Below, piece by piece: positions 10,508 through 19,361 of a stretch of DNA of 64,000 nucleotides (positions within the stretch are counted from its first letter, which is position 1; each line of letters begins with the position of its first letter). The position numbers were made by a program, and so were the translations under genes. The notes below the pieces were generated by a model. It saw only the letters and a list, made by a program, of their open reading frames with translations, was not told the DNA's origin and ran no database searches. The stretch is from assembly GCF_016863195.1 (NCBI RefSeq), contig NZ_BOOK01000014.1, forward strand, positions 124,001 through 188,000, in the 5' to 3' direction. This DNA is from Paraplanobispora takensis. GTDB lineage: Bacteria > Actinomycetota > Actinomycetes > Streptosporangiales > Streptosporangiaceae.

Positions 10508-11281
10508 GTGGCCATCGACCTCGTGTCCCGTCGTGAATGGGGTGCCCGCGCGCCGCGGGGTTCCTACTCCTCGCTCAGCTCGACGAAAGGGGTGAAGGTT
10601 CACTACACGGGGGGACGGGTCGACCCGGCGATCGTCGAGGACCACGCGAAATGCGTGGCGCTGGTGAAGTCCATCCAGAACCAGCACATGGACGGCAACG
10701 GATGGATGGACATCGGCTATTCCATGATCGCTTGCCCGCACCGCAAGGTGTTCGTGGGGCGCGGTCCCAAGCACCTTCCCGCCGCCAACGGATCCGGGCT
10801 CAACAGCGGCCACTACGCGGTGCTCGGCCTGGTCGGCTCCTCCGGCCTGGTCCAGCCGAACGACGAGATGCTGCACGGCATCCTCGACGCCGTCGAATAC
10901 CTCCGTGACCGAGGCGGCGCCGGGCGCGAGATCAAGGGCCACCGTGACGGCTACGCGACCTCCTGTCCGGGCGAGCCGCTCTACGCGTGGGTGAGGCGGG
11001 GCGCGCCCCGCCCCGGCGGCGGCGGCGACCCCGACCCGCCCGAGCCCCACCCCTCCTTCCCCGGCCGGACGCTCAAGTACCCGCCGGTCATGGTCGGCGA
11101 GGACGTGCGCACCTGGCAGCAGCAGATGCGCACGCGCGGCTGGAGCATCGACGTCGACGGCCTGTACGGCGAGCAGTCCCGCGACGTCGCCCGGAGGTTC
11201 CAGCGGGAGAAGGGCCTGCCCGTGACCGGGGAGGTCGACCGCGCCACCTGGAACGCGTCCTGGGAGGAGCCCGTCACCTGA
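10508..11281 (+). CDS. N-acetylmuramoyl-L-alanine amidase (PGRP/amidase_2) with peptidoglycan-binding domain
   Basis: A 257-residue protein. The N-terminal 160 residues form a PGRP/amidase_2 domain, which cleaves the bond between MurNAc and L-Ala. It shows SRREWGAR, a VHYTG strand with the first zinc His, a central MIACPHRKVFVGRG stretch, and GHRDGYATSCPG supplying the other His and Cys ligands. The last 65 residues are a PG_binding_1 module (VRTWQQQMRTRGW to GYFGE-like YGEQSRDVARRFQ). No signal peptide is seen, which is odd for a wall enzyme. GGAGA at 10498-10502 lies 5 nt before GTG 10508, so I prefer it to ATG 10484. A TACGCT at 10464 could be the -10. It stands alone, with no holin or phage genes around it. 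Confidence 0.88.
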   Translation: MAIDLVSRREWGARAPRGSYSSLSSTKGVKVHYTGGRVDPAIVEDHAKCVALVKSIQNQHMDGNGWMDIGYSMIACPHRKVFVGRGPKHLPAANGSGLNSGHYAVLGLVGSSGLVQPNDEMLHGILDAVEYLRDRGGAGREIKGHRDGYATSCPGEPLYAWVRRGAPRPGGGGDPDPPEPHPSFPGRTLKYPPVMVGEDVRTWQQQMRTRGWSIDVDGLYGEQSRDVARRFQREKGLPVTGEVDRATWNASWEEPVT

Positions 11282-11336
11282 ACGCGCGGGAACGCGCCAA
11301 GCGGCCCCCGAAGTAATGTTCTGGACGGGGGCCGCC

Positions 11337-11342
11337 TACTAT
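11337..11342 (+). promoter_or_regulatory. -10 element of a leaderless promoter for mutA
   Basis: TACTAT ends 7 nt before ATG 11350, matching the leaderless arrangement seen elsewhere in the window. It is the likely promoter for the mutA-mutB-meaB operon. Confidence 0.6.
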
Positions 11343-11349
11343 CCGGTTC

Positions 11350-13365
11350 ATGACCGTGCCGCCCGAGGAGCCCCGACCGGCCGCAGCGTCCCCGTCGCCC
11401 GCGTCCTCTCCGCCGTTCCCGTCGACCACGCGCGAGCAGTGGCGGGAGCTGGCGCTGGGAGTGCTGCGCAAGTCCGGGGCGGAGGCCTCCTCCCCGGAGG
11501 AGGCGCTGGCCTCGGTCACCTATGACGGAGTGACCGTCGCGCCGCTCTACGACCTGTCCGACCTGCCGGGCGACCCGGGCCTGCCGGGCCTGGCCCCCCA
11601 TACGCGCGGCTCCCGCCCGGTGGCCGGCGGCTGGGAGGTACGGCAGCGCCACGAGGTGGCCGACCCCGAGGCCGTCCTCGCCGACCTGGAGAACGGGGCC
11701 ACCTCGCTCTGGCTCGCCCTGGAGCCGCAGGACCTGCCGAAGGTGCTGGAGCGGGTCCACCTGGAGCTCGTCTCGGTGACGCTGGAGGCGGGAGAGCGCA
11801 CCCGCGAGGCCGCCGAGACCCTGTTCGCGCTCGCCGCCCGGAAGGCGGGATCGGCCGGGAGGCCCTCCACCGTCCTCACCGCCACCCTCGGCGCCGACCC
11901 CCTGGCCCTGCGAGCCCGCACCGGCGTATCCGGCGATCTCCCCGCGGAGGCCGGCACTCCCGGCGGCTCCTCCGCTCAGGACGGCGAAGGGGGATCCGAG
12001 GCCGGGGCCGAGAGAGGTCGCCGGAGCGGTGGCGGGCTCGTGGACGCGGTGGAACTGGCCCGCAGGTGCGCGGCGGAGTTCCCGGGGGTGCGGGCGATGG
12101 TCGTGGACGCGACGCCGTACCACGACGCGGGCGGGAGCGACGCCGAGGAGCTGGGCTGCTCGATCGCGACCGGCGTCGCCTACCTGCGGGCGCTGACGGA
12201 CGGCGGGCTCACCGCGGAGCAGGCGTTCGGGCAGCTGGAGTTCCGCTACGCCGTCACCGCCGACCAGTTCCTCGGCATCGCCAAGCTCCGCGCGGCGCGC
12301 CGGCTCTGGGCGCGGGTCGCCGAGGTGTGCGGGGTGGAGGGCGCCGGACAGGTGCAGCACGCGGTGACCGGCTCGGCCATGATGACGGCCCGGGATCCGT
12401 GGGTGAACATGCTCCGCACCACCCTGGCCTGTTTCGCCGCCGGGGTCGGCGGCGCCGACGCGGTGACCGTCCAGCCGTTCGACACCCGGCTCGGCCTGCC
12501 GGACGCCTTCTCCCGCCGCATCGCGCGCAACACCCACTCGCTGCTGGTCGAGGAGGCGCACATCGCCCGGGTGACCGACCCGGCGGGCGGCTCCTTCTAC
12601 GTCGAGCGGCTCACCGAGGACCTCGCGGGCCGGGCCTGGGAGTGGTTGCAGGAGATCGAGCGCGCGGGCGGGATGGCCGCGGCCCTGGACGCGGGCCTGG
12701 TCGCCGGCCGTCTGGCGCACACCCGGGAGCGGCGGACGGCGAACATCGCCCACCGCCGCGACCCCGTCACCGGCGTCAGCGAGTTCCCGAACCTCGCCGA
12801 GCGGCTCCCGGTACGGGCACCCCGGCCGGGTGCGGAGACGGAGGCCGGGGCGTCCCGCGGCGGCGCGGAGGGTCCGGCCGGAGGGCGGGGGGCCGGGGAA
12901 GGAGCGGGGGAGACCGGGCGGGCCGCCGGCGGGTTGCCGCGGATCGCCTACGCGCAGGACTTCGAGGCGCTGCGCGACCTGGCCGACGCGCAGGAGACCC
13001 GGCCGAGCGTCTTCCTGGCCACGCTCGGCCCGGTGGCCGCGCACACGGCCCGGGCCTCGTTCGCGGCCAACCTGTTCCAGTCCGGGGGCATCGCCACCGT
13101 CCCCTCCGGCCCGGAGACCGATCCCGGGCGCATCGCCGCCGCCTTCGCCGCGAGCGGCACGCCGGTCGTCTGCCTGTGCTCCAGCGACCGGCTGTACGGC
13201 GAGCACGCCGTGGCCGTGGCCGCGGCGCTGCGCGCGGCCGGGGCGCGGAAGGTCTGGCTGGCGGGGAAGGGATCCTACGAGGGGGTGGACGCCGTGATCT
13301 TCGCCGGGTGTGACGCCCTGGCCGTGCTCCGCGAGACCTTCGACGACCTGGAGGTGACCCGATGA
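11350..13365 (+). CDS. mutA: Methylmalonyl-CoA mutase small (beta) subunit
   Basis: A 671-residue protein. It is homologous to the large subunit over the TIM-barrel part ([60 protein letters not shown]). It keeps a B12-domain-like C-terminus but lacks the DxHxxG cobalamin-binding motif, as expected for the non-catalytic chain. Two Gly/Ala/Glu-rich low-complexity insertions are present, near residues 200-235 and 490-535. With MutB it forms the heterodimer that interconverts succinyl-CoA and (R)-methylmalonyl-CoA, linking propionate and branched-chain catabolism with polyketide extender units. It overlaps mutB by 4 nt (ATGA). Confidence 0.95.
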   Translation: MTVPPEEPRPAAASPSPASSPPFPSTTREQWRELALGVLRKSGAEASSPEEALASVTYDGVTVAPLYDLSDLPGDPGLPGLAPHTRGSRPVAGGWEVRQRHEVADPEAVLADLENGATSLWLALEPQDLPKVLERVHLELVSVTLEAGERTREAAETLFALAARKAGSAGRPSTVLTATLGADPLALRARTGVSGDLPAEAGTPGGSSAQDGEGGSEAGAERGRRSGGGLVDAVELARRCAAEFPGVRAMVVDATPYHDAGGSDAEELGCSIATGVAYLRALTDGGLTAEQAFGQLEFRYAVTADQFLGIAKLRAARRLWARVAEVCGVEGAGQVQHAVTGSAMMTARDPWVNMLRTTLACFAAGVGGADAVTVQPFDTRLGLPDAFSRRIARNTHSLLVEEAHIARVTDPAGGSFYVERLTEDLAGRAWEWLQEIERAGGMAAALDAGLVAGRLAHTRERRTANIAHRRDPVTGVSEFPNLAERLPVRAPRPGAETEAGASRGGAEGPAGGRGAGEGAGETGRAAGGLPRIAYAQDFEALRDLADAQETRPSVFLATLGPVAAHTARASFAANLFQSGGIATVPSGPETDPGRIAAAFAASGTPVVCLCSSDRLYGEHAVAVAAALRAAGARKVWLAGKGSYEGVDAVIFAGCDALAVLRETFDDLEVTR

Positions 13366-15569
13366 TTCCGGATTTTTCAGGAATTGAGCTGGGCGGCCGG
13401 GCGGACGCCGTACCGGGTGATCCGGACCGGTGGGCGCGGGCCGTACGGGAGGAGACCGGTCACGACCCGGACGAACTGGTGTGGGAGACGCCCGAGGGGA
13501 TCGGGGTCAAGCCGCTCTACACGGCCGCCGACCTCGACGGCCTGGACTTCCCGCACACCTATCCGGGCGCGGTGCCGTACCTGCGCGGGCCGTACCCGAC
13601 GATGTACGTCAACCAGCCGTGGACCATCCGGCAGTACGCCGGGTTCTCCACCGCCGAGGAGTCCAACGCCTTCTACCGGCGCAACCTGGCCGCCGGGCAG
13701 AAGGGCCTGTCGGTCGCCTTCGACCTGGCCACCCACCGGGGCTACGACTCCGACCACCCGCGCGTGGCCGGCGACGTCGGCATGGCGGGCGTGGCGATCG
13801 ACTCGATCTACGACATGCGGCAGCTGTTCGACGGGATCCCCCTGGACAGGATGAGCGTGTCGATGACCATGAACGGCGCGGTGCTGCCGATCCTGGCGCT
13901 GTACATCGTGGCCGCCGAGGAGCAGGGGGTGGCGCCCGGGCAACTGGCCGGGACCATCCAGAACGACATCCTCAAGGAGTTCATGGTCCGCAACACCTAC
14001 ATCTACCCGCCGGGGCCGTCGATGCGGATAATCTCCGACATCTTCGCCTTCACCAGCGAGAAGATGCCGAAGTTCAACTCGATCTCGATCTCCGGGTACC
14101 ACATCCAGGAGGCCGGGGCCACGTGCGACCTGGAGCTGGCCTACACCCTCGCCGACGGCGTGGAGTACCTGCGGGCGGGCGTCGAGGCCGGACTGGACGT
14201 CGACCGGTTCGCGCCGCGCCTGTCCTTCTTCTGGTGCATCGGCATGAACTTCTTCATGGAGGTCGCCAAGCTGCGGGCCGCCCGGCTGCTGTGGTCGGAG
14301 CTGGTGGCGGGGTTCGGCGCGCAGAACCCCAAGTCGCTGTCGCTGCGCACCCACTCGCAGACCTCCGGCTGGTCGCTCACCGCGCAGGACGTGTTCAACA
14401 ACGTGGTGCGCACCTGCGTCGAGGCGATGGCCGCCACCCAGGGCCACACCCAGTCGCTGCACACCAACGCCCTGGACGAGGCGCTGGCGCTGCCCACCGA
14501 CTTCTCCGCGCGAATCGCCCGCAACACCCAGCTGCTGCTGCAGCAGGAGTCGGGGACCTGCCGGGTGATCGACCCGTGGGGCGGCTCCTACTACGTCGAG
14601 CGGCTCACCCACGAACTGGCCGCCAAGGCGCGGGCGCACATCGAGGAGGTCGAGGCGGCCGGCGGCATGGCCAGGGCCATCGACGCCGGGCTGCCCAAGC
14701 TCCGCATCGAGGAGGCCGCCGCCCGCACCCAGGCGCGCATCGACTCGGGGCGGCAGCCGGTCATCGGCGTCAACAAGTACCGCCCCGACGCCGACGAGCC
14801 GATCGAGGTGCTCAAGGTCGACAACACCGCCGTGCGGGCCAGCCAGCTGGACAAGCTGCGCCGGCTGCGCGCCGAGCGCGACCCGCGCGCGGTGGAGGAG
14901 GCGCTCGCGGCCTTGACGAAGGCCGCCGACGCCGCGGTGAACGGCACCCGCGCGCCCGGTCTGGAGCAGAACCTGCTCGCGCTGGCCGTGGACGCGGCCC
15001 GGGCCAAGGCGACGGTCGGGGAGATCTCCGACGCGCTGGAGAAGGTCTTCGGGCGGCACGCGGGTCAGATCCGTACGATCTCCGGGGTGTACCGCGAGGA
15101 GGTGGGGTCCGGCGTGGACGAGGTCCGTACGGCGTGCGCCGCGTTCGAGCGGGCCGAGGGGCGCCGCCCGCGCATCCTGGTCGCCAAGATGGGCCAGGAC
15201 GGCCACGACCGGGGCCAGAAGGTGATCGCCACGGCCTTCGCCGACCTCGGCTTCGACGTCGACGTCGGCCCGCTGTTCCAGACGCCCGAGGAGGTCGCCC
15301 GCCAGGCGGTCGAGGCCGACGTGCACGTGGTGGGCGTCTCCTCGCTGGCGGCCGGGCACCTGACCCTGGTGCCCGCGCTGCGGCAGGCGCTGGCCGACCT
15401 GGACGCCGAGGACATCATGATCGTCGTCGGCGGCGTCATCCCGCCGGACGACGTCGAGGAGCTGCACGCGGCCGGGGCCTCGGCGGTCTTCCCGCCGGGC
15501 ACAGTGATCGCCGACGCCGCCCTGGGCCTGCTGGCGGAGCTGTCGGCCCGGCTGGGTCATGAGTCCTGA
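13362..15569 (+). CDS. mutB: Methylmalonyl-CoA mutase large (alpha) subunit
   Basis: A 735-residue catalytic subunit of normal length. The TIM barrel contains the substrate pocket segments [40 protein letters not shown] and [12 protein letters not shown]. The C-terminal cobalamin domain carries DGHDRG from D613, the His ligand being H615, and the downstream GVSSLAAGH and GGVIP strands. It performs the adenosylcobalamin-dependent radical rearrangement of methylmalonyl-CoA to succinyl-CoA. The ATG overlaps the stop of mutA (ATGA), so stoichiometric translation is likely, and meaB follows 73 nt later. Confidence 0.97.
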   Translation: MIPDFSGIELGGRADAVPGDPDRWARAVREETGHDPDELVWETPEGIGVKPLYTAADLDGLDFPHTYPGAVPYLRGPYPTMYVNQPWTIRQYAGFSTAEESNAFYRRNLAAGQKGLSVAFDLATHRGYDSDHPRVAGDVGMAGVAIDSIYDMRQLFDGIPLDRMSVSMTMNGAVLPILALYIVAAEEQGVAPGQLAGTIQNDILKEFMVRNTYIYPPGPSMRIISDIFAFTSEKMPKFNSISISGYHIQEAGATCDLELAYTLADGVEYLRAGVEAGLDVDRFAPRLSFFWCIGMNFFMEVAKLRAARLLWSELVAGFGAQNPKSLSLRTHSQTSGWSLTAQDVFNNVVRTCVEAMAATQGHTQSLHTNALDEALALPTDFSARIARNTQLLLQQESGTCRVIDPWGGSYYVERLTHELAAKARAHIEEVEAAGGMARAIDAGLPKLRIEEAAARTQARIDSGRQPVIGVNKYRPDADEPIEVLKVDNTAVRASQLDKLRRLRAERDPRAVEEALAALTKAADAAVNGTRAPGLEQNLLALAVDAARAKATVGEISDALEKVFGRHAGQIRTISGVYREEVGSGVDEVRTACAAFERAEGRRPRILVAKMGQDGHDRGQKVIATAFADLGFDVDVGPLFQTPEEVARQAVEADVHVVGVSSLAAGHLTLVPALRQALADLDAEDIMIVVGGVIPPDDVEELHAAGASAVFPPGTVIADAALGLLAELSARLGHES

Positions 15570-15611
15570 GGCCGCCCGCGGTGAGAGCGTCTGCAGTGAG
15601 GCCGCCCGCGG
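15567..15611 (+). repeat. 15-nt direct repeat between mutB and meaB
   Basis: TGAGGCCGCCCGCGG occurs at 15567-15581, starting with the mutB stop codon, and again at 15597-15611, a 30-nt period. It fills most of the mutB-meaB gap. It may be a chance duplication, and no hairpin with a T-tract is present. Confidence 0.75.
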
Positions 15612-15642
15612 CGAGGCCCGAGTTGTGACGGGGTTCTGAGCC

Positions 15643-16683
15643 GTGAGCACTCTTGAGGACTACCTCCGGGGCGTGCGGTCGGGCTCCCGGCGCTGGATCG
15701 GCCGGGCCGTCACCCTCGTGGAGTCCACCAGGGCCGACCACCGGGAGCTGGCGCAGCGGCTGCTCGTCGAGCTGACCCCGCTGGCCGGCGGGGCCCGCAG
15801 GGTGGGCGTCTCCGGCGTGCCCGGGGTGGGCAAGTCCACGTTCATCGACGCGCTCGGCACCCTGCTGACGGGGGAGGGCCACCGGGTGGCGGTGCTCGCG
15901 GTGGACCCCTCCTCCACCCGGACCGGCGGCAGCGTGCTGGGCGACAAGACCCGGATGGCCCGGCTGGCGGTCGACGACGACGCCTTCATCAGGCCCTCGC
16001 CGACCTCCGGCACCCTCGGCGGGGTCGCCAAGGCGACCAGGGAGGCCATGGTCGTCGTCGAGGCGGCCGGATACGACGTCGTCCTGGTGGAGACCGTGGG
16101 CGTCGGCCAGTCGGAGACCGCCGTGGCGGACATGGTGGACACCTTCCTGCTGCTGGCGCTGGCCAGGACCGGCGACCAGCTCCAGGGCATCAAGAAGGGC
16201 GTGCTGGAGCTGGCCGACGTGATCGCGGTCAACAAGGCCGACGGCCCGCACGAGATGGACGCCCGCCGGGCCGCCAGGGAACTGGCCGGGGCGCTGCGGC
16301 TGCTGCGCTCGGAGCGGGCGGTGCCGGTGCTGACGTGCAGCGGGCGGGAGGGAGCCGGGCTGGAGGAGCTGTGGCGGCAGATCGTCGCGCACCGCGACGC
16401 CCTGGAGGCCTCCGGCGAACTGGCCGCCAAGCGGCGGCGCCAGCAGGTCGGCTGGACCTGGTCCATGGTCACCGACCGGCTCCTGCGGCGGCTGCACGAC
16501 CACCCGGCGGTGGCGGCCGCCGCCGCCGAGGCCGAGCGCGGGGTCCTCGACGGCACGATCACCCCCGCCCTGGCCGCCGACCGCATCCTCGCCGCCTTCT
16601 CCCCGGAGTTCTCGCAGGAGTCCCCACCGGAGCCCTCGCGAGGGAGTGGATCCCCGGAACGGCTCGGCCGTCACGCTGGGTGA
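15643..16683 (+). CDS. meaB: Methylmalonyl-CoA mutase-associated GTPase MeaB
   Basis: A 346-residue G3E-family P-loop GTPase that gates adenosylcobalamin loading and protects the mutase. Visible motifs: Walker [20 protein letters not shown] (switch I region), ETVGVGQSE (switch III/Walker B region) and the base-specificity motif NKADG. The C-terminal dimerisation helix bundle is complete. GTG 15643 starts a conserved N-terminus with Leu-Glu-Asp-Tyr-Leu and Arg-Ala-Val. No Shine-Dalgarno sequence is evident. The position immediately after mutA-mutB is the usual one. Confidence 0.95.
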   Translation: MSTLEDYLRGVRSGSRRWIGRAVTLVESTRADHRELAQRLLVELTPLAGGARRVGVSGVPGVGKSTFIDALGTLLTGEGHRVAVLAVDPSSTRTGGSVLGDKTRMARLAVDDDAFIRPSPTSGTLGGVAKATREAMVVVEAAGYDVVLVETVGVGQSETAVADMVDTFLLLALARTGDQLQGIKKGVLELADVIAVNKADGPHEMDARRAARELAGALRLLRSERAVPVLTCSGREGAGLEELWRQIVAHRDALEASGELAAKRRRQQVGWTWSMVTDRLLRRLHDHPAVAAAAAEAERGVLDGTITPALAADRILAAFSPEFSQESPPEPSRGSGSPERLGRHAG

Positions 16684-16706
16684 CGGCCCTGAAAAGAAGC
16701 CGGAAA

Positions 16707-16719
16707 GCCCCTTCGGGGC
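16707..16719 (+). terminator. Hairpin after the mut operon
   Basis: GCCCC, loop TTC, GGGGC form a 5-bp stem 23 nt after the meaB stop. No T-run follows, as is common in high-GC actinomycete terminators, so the call is tentative. Confidence 0.45.
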
Positions 16720-16724
16720 CTCTC

Positions 16725-16741
16725 GTTAACTTAACGTTAAC
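16725..16741. promoter_or_regulatory. GTTAAC-TTAAC-GTTAAC palindromic element
   Basis: Two GTTAAC hexamers flank TTAAC, and the TTAACGTTAA core (16731-16740) is a perfect palindrome. It is strikingly A+T-rich for this genome and lies in the 378-nt gap before the diterpene genes. It may be an operator or part of a promoter; the binding factor is unknown. Confidence 0.4.
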
Positions 16742-16788
16742 GGTGCTGTTTGTCCGGATGTAGAGATAATTCGGATTGGATGCGAACT

Positions 16789-16808
16789 TGATCACGACTA
16801 GTGGATCA
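16789..16808. promoter_or_regulatory. TGATC-GATCA inverted repeat upstream of the diterpene operon
   Basis: TGATC (16789-16793) and GATCA (16804-16808) flank a 10-nt centre that includes ACTAGT. The surrounding 16720-16860 stretch is notably A+T-rich. This is the best operator candidate for the P450-terpene synthase operon, about 250 nt before its start codon. The rest of the 16684-17061 gap shows no coding signal. Confidence 0.35.
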
Positions 16809-16867
16809 TGTGATACTTCATCCGGAGAAAATGCGAATGCTGTGATGCGAGGCGTTTTTAGCGTGTA

Positions 16868-16884
16868 ACGCCCCGAAGGGGCGT
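16868..16884. terminator. Stable hairpin in the leader region before the P450 gene
   Basis: ACGCCCC, loop GAA, GGGGCGT make a perfect 7-bp stem with a compact loop, preceded on the plus strand by a run of five T (16855-16859). Read leftward, that T-run would show as A, so it gives no clear termination direction. It may instead be a leader attenuator for the downstream operon. Confidence 0.35.
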
Positions 16885-17061
16885 ACGGCGAAGTCCGGGA
16901 ACGGCCGGGGGCCGTCGGCTGACCGGTCCTGACCCGTTCCCGGGTGGAGAAGGGGCACGGAGCGGTGTCCCGGTTCCCGGCGTGCCGTCCCGTCCGCGTG
17001 GCCACGCGGACGGTGTTCCGCGCTGCGCGGATTCGCTCACGCGAGGTGGGAGACGCTTGGC

Positions 17062-18480
17062 ATGCCGATCGACGTGGAGGCCGGACCCGTCCGGCGGGTG
17101 AGGTCCATCCCGATGCGCAGAACCGTGCGCAGGCTCATGAACGACCCGGCGGGCGCGCTGCTGGAGTTCGCGCGGGAGGCCGAGGGTCAGGTCGTCCGGC
17201 TGAACCTGGGCCCGTTCCGGCCCTACCTGGTGACCCACCCCGATCACGTCCAGCAGGTGATGCGCCTGGAGTGGACGAACTACCAGCGGGTGGGGATGTT
17301 CTGGCGGCCCCTGGAGCGGCTGTTCGGCCACAGCATCATGGGTGACGGCGAGCCCTGGCACACCAGCCGGGCGATCCTGCAGCCCCTGTTCACCACGCGG
17401 TACATCGCCACGCTCGCCGACGAGGTGGCCGCCCGTGTCGCCGGGCGCATCGAAGAGTGGGACGAGCACGCCCGGACCGGGCGGGACATCGACGCCACCG
17501 CCGAGATGTCGGGCGTCCTCACCTACATCGTCAACCGGGTGCTGTTCGGGGACAAGCTGAGCCGGAAGGACGCCGAGCGCATCGTCCCCGCCTTCGATCT
17601 GGTCTCCCACTCGCTCGTCTACCGCTTCCTCATGCCGTTCATGCCCTACTTCATCCGGATCCCCCGCGACCGGGCCTGCCTGAGGGGCGTCAAGCAGATC
17701 GACGACGTGGTTTTCCCGGTCGTCCATGAGGCGATGGCCCACCCCGACGACAACCTCGACGTCGTCTCCGTGCTGTGCCGCTTCACCGACGAGAACGGCG
17801 AGCGGCTCACCGCCAAGCAGATCCGTGACGCCCTGGTCAGCGTGTACGCCGCCGCGTCGGAGACCACCGCGATGATCCTCACCTGGCTGTGGCTGCTGCT
17901 GGAGGAGCACCCGGGCGTCGCGGCCCGCCTCCAGGCGGAGATCGACGAGGTGGTGGGGGACGGGCCCGCCGGCGCCGAGCATGTCCCGCATCTGTCCTAC
18001 ACGCGGATGGTCCTGCTGGAGGCCCTGCGCCTGTACCCCTCGGGCTGGCTCCTGCCCAGGCATGTCATGGAGGACGCGGAGATCGGCGGCGTGCGGATCA
18101 AACGCGGTTCCACGGTGCTGATCAGTCCCTACGCCACACAGCGGCTGGAGGAGGTCTGGGAGCGCCCCGACGAGTTCGACCCCGAGCGGTTCGCGCCGGA
18201 CAAGAGCGCAGGCGGGGAGCGCCGCCACCGCTACTCCTACTTCCCCTTCGGCGGCGGTCCGCACAAGTGCCTCGGCGAGCACCTGTTCTACGTCGAAGGG
18301 CCGCTCGTCGTGGCCTCCATCCTCAGCCGCTACCGCCTGTCGGTGCGCACCCCGGGACCGTTCACGGTGGCCTGGGCCGCCTCGCTGCGTCCCAAGGGCA
18401 AGGTGCATCTGGGCGTGTCCTTCGCCCGGCGTGACCGGAGTCCTGCGGCCGGACACGATCGGAGCGCGGTCTCCCGATGA
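17062..18480 (+). CDS. Cytochrome P450 of a diterpene operon
   Basis: A 472-residue soluble P450. Motifs: I-helix AAASETT (threonine for oxygen activation), K-helix ExxR in LLEALRLYP, the PERF-type DPERFAP, and the heme loop FPFGGGPHKCLG with the thiolate C403. No membrane anchor is present. It presumably oxidises the hydrocarbon or alcohol made by the two downstream terpene enzymes, with an unlinked ferredoxin and reductase. The GGTGGGAG stretch ends about 9 nt before ATG 17062. The stop overlaps the next start (ATGA), so the gene is the first of a three-gene coupled operon. The conservon 3 kb downstream lacks its own P450, but I see no reason to assign this one to it. Confidence 0.9.
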   Translation: MPIDVEAGPVRRVRSIPMRRTVRRLMNDPAGALLEFAREAEGQVVRLNLGPFRPYLVTHPDHVQQVMRLEWTNYQRVGMFWRPLERLFGHSIMGDGEPWHTSRAILQPLFTTRYIATLADEVAARVAGRIEEWDEHARTGRDIDATAEMSGVLTYIVNRVLFGDKLSRKDAERIVPAFDLVSHSLVYRFLMPFMPYFIRIPRDRACLRGVKQIDDVVFPVVHEAMAHPDDNLDVVSVLCRFTDENGERLTAKQIRDALVSVYAAASETTAMILTWLWLLLEEHPGVAARLQAEIDEVVGDGPAGAEHVPHLSYTRMVLLEALRLYPSGWLLPRHVMEDAEIGGVRIKRGSTVLISPYATQRLEEVWERPDEFDPERFAPDKSAGGERRHRYSYFPFGGGPHKCLGEHLFYVEGPLVVASILSRYRLSVRTPGPFTVAWAASLRPKGKVHLGVSFARRDRSPAAGHDRSAVSR

Positions 18481-19361
18481 CGATCCAGCCCGATCCCGCC
18501 GCCCGGCCGACGGCGGCGGAGTGCGGAACGATCTGCGCCGGCGCCGGCCGCTCCCAGCGGGACATGCGCGAGTGGGCCAAGGCCTATCCGGACCTGTTCT
18601 CCGCCAAGCCGTTCGACGCCGCCCTGTACAGCACGCTCTCGCTGGCCATGGCCTTCAGCGGGCCGTGGTTCACCCCCGGTCAGCTGCGGATGGCGAACAA
18701 GACCTCCCTGTGGGCGTTCGGCCTGGACTGGCTGGTCGACTACGCCGCCGCCTCGCGGGCCGAGGTGGAGGACATCGCCCGGCGGTGCCTGGACGTGGCG
18801 GCCGGAGCCCCGCCCTTCCCCGGCGACGACCTCACGCGCATGCTCGCCGACATCCGCGACGAGCTCGCCGCCGCACCGGCCTTCACGGCCCTCGGGCCGG
18901 TCTGGCGCGACGAGCTCAGGCGCATGCTGGACGGGATGCTCGCGGAGTGGCGCTGGAAGGCCGAGGAGGTCGTGCCGACCCTGGAGGAGTATCTCGGCAA
19001 CGCCGACAACCTGGGCTTCTCCTTCGCCTTCACCGCCCACTGGATCCACGTCACCGGGGAGGAACCGGTCGCCGGCATCGGACCGCTGCGCGAGGCGGGC
19101 CGGGCCGTGCAGCGGGTCATCCGCCTCCTCAACGACCTGGGCACCTACGAGCGGGACGTCGCCTGGGGCGACCTCAACGCCCTGCTGCTGGGCGCCGGCC
19201 GCGACGAGGTCGAGCGGCGGGTCGCCGAGCTCGCCGCCGGCGCCCGCGAACTGCTCGCCCCGCTGCGCGGCGCCCACCCGGGACTGGCCGCCTACATGGA
19301 GCGGCAGATGGACTTCTGCGCGGGGTTCTACCAGGTGGGCGACTACTGGGGGACGCTGTGA
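18477..19361 (+). CDS. Class I terpene synthase
   Basis: A 294-residue all-alpha protein. The first metal site is degenerate: D84-WLV-D88 in place of the usual DDxxD. The second, NSE-type, motif is N219-D-L-G-T223-Y-E-R-D227, with Asp replacing the last Glu. Two conserved arginines flank it (RVIRLLNDL and YERD). Such enzymes ionise an allylic diphosphate. Beside a class II cyclase, the likely substrate is a cyclic C20 diphosphate such as a copalyl- or halimadienyl-type diphosphate. The length suits bacterial diterpene synthases that lack extra domains. It overlaps the P450 and the class II cyclase by 4 nt each. No prenyl transferase lies nearby. Confidence 0.82.
   Translation: MTIQPDPAARPTAAECGTICAGAGRSQRDMREWAKAYPDLFSAKPFDAALYSTLSLAMAFSGPWFTPGQLRMANKTSLWAFGLDWLVDYAAASRAEVEDIARRCLDVAAGAPPFPGDDLTRMLADIRDELAAAPAFTALGPVWRDELRRMLDGMLAEWRWKAEEVVPTLEEYLGNADNLGFSFAFTAHWIHVTGEEPVAGIGPLREAGRAVQRVIRLLNDLGTYERDVAWGDLNALLLGAGRDEVERRVAELAAGARELLAPLRGAHPGLAAYMERQMDFCAGFYQVGDYWGTL

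Noticed and set aside
10981-13206. A 741-codon minus-strand frame opposite mutA
   Set aside because: mutA is certain by family motifs; the antisense frame has low-complexity Arg/Gly content and no domain.
12066-13313. A 415-codon plus-strand frame inside mutA
   Set aside because: Arg/Gly-rich shadow frame; mutA in the correct frame explains the region.
18431-19357. Extension of the class II cyclase frame upstream of 19358
   Set aside because: It would run through the class I synthase gene and adds only Arg-rich sequence; the GTG overlapping the stop is the better start.
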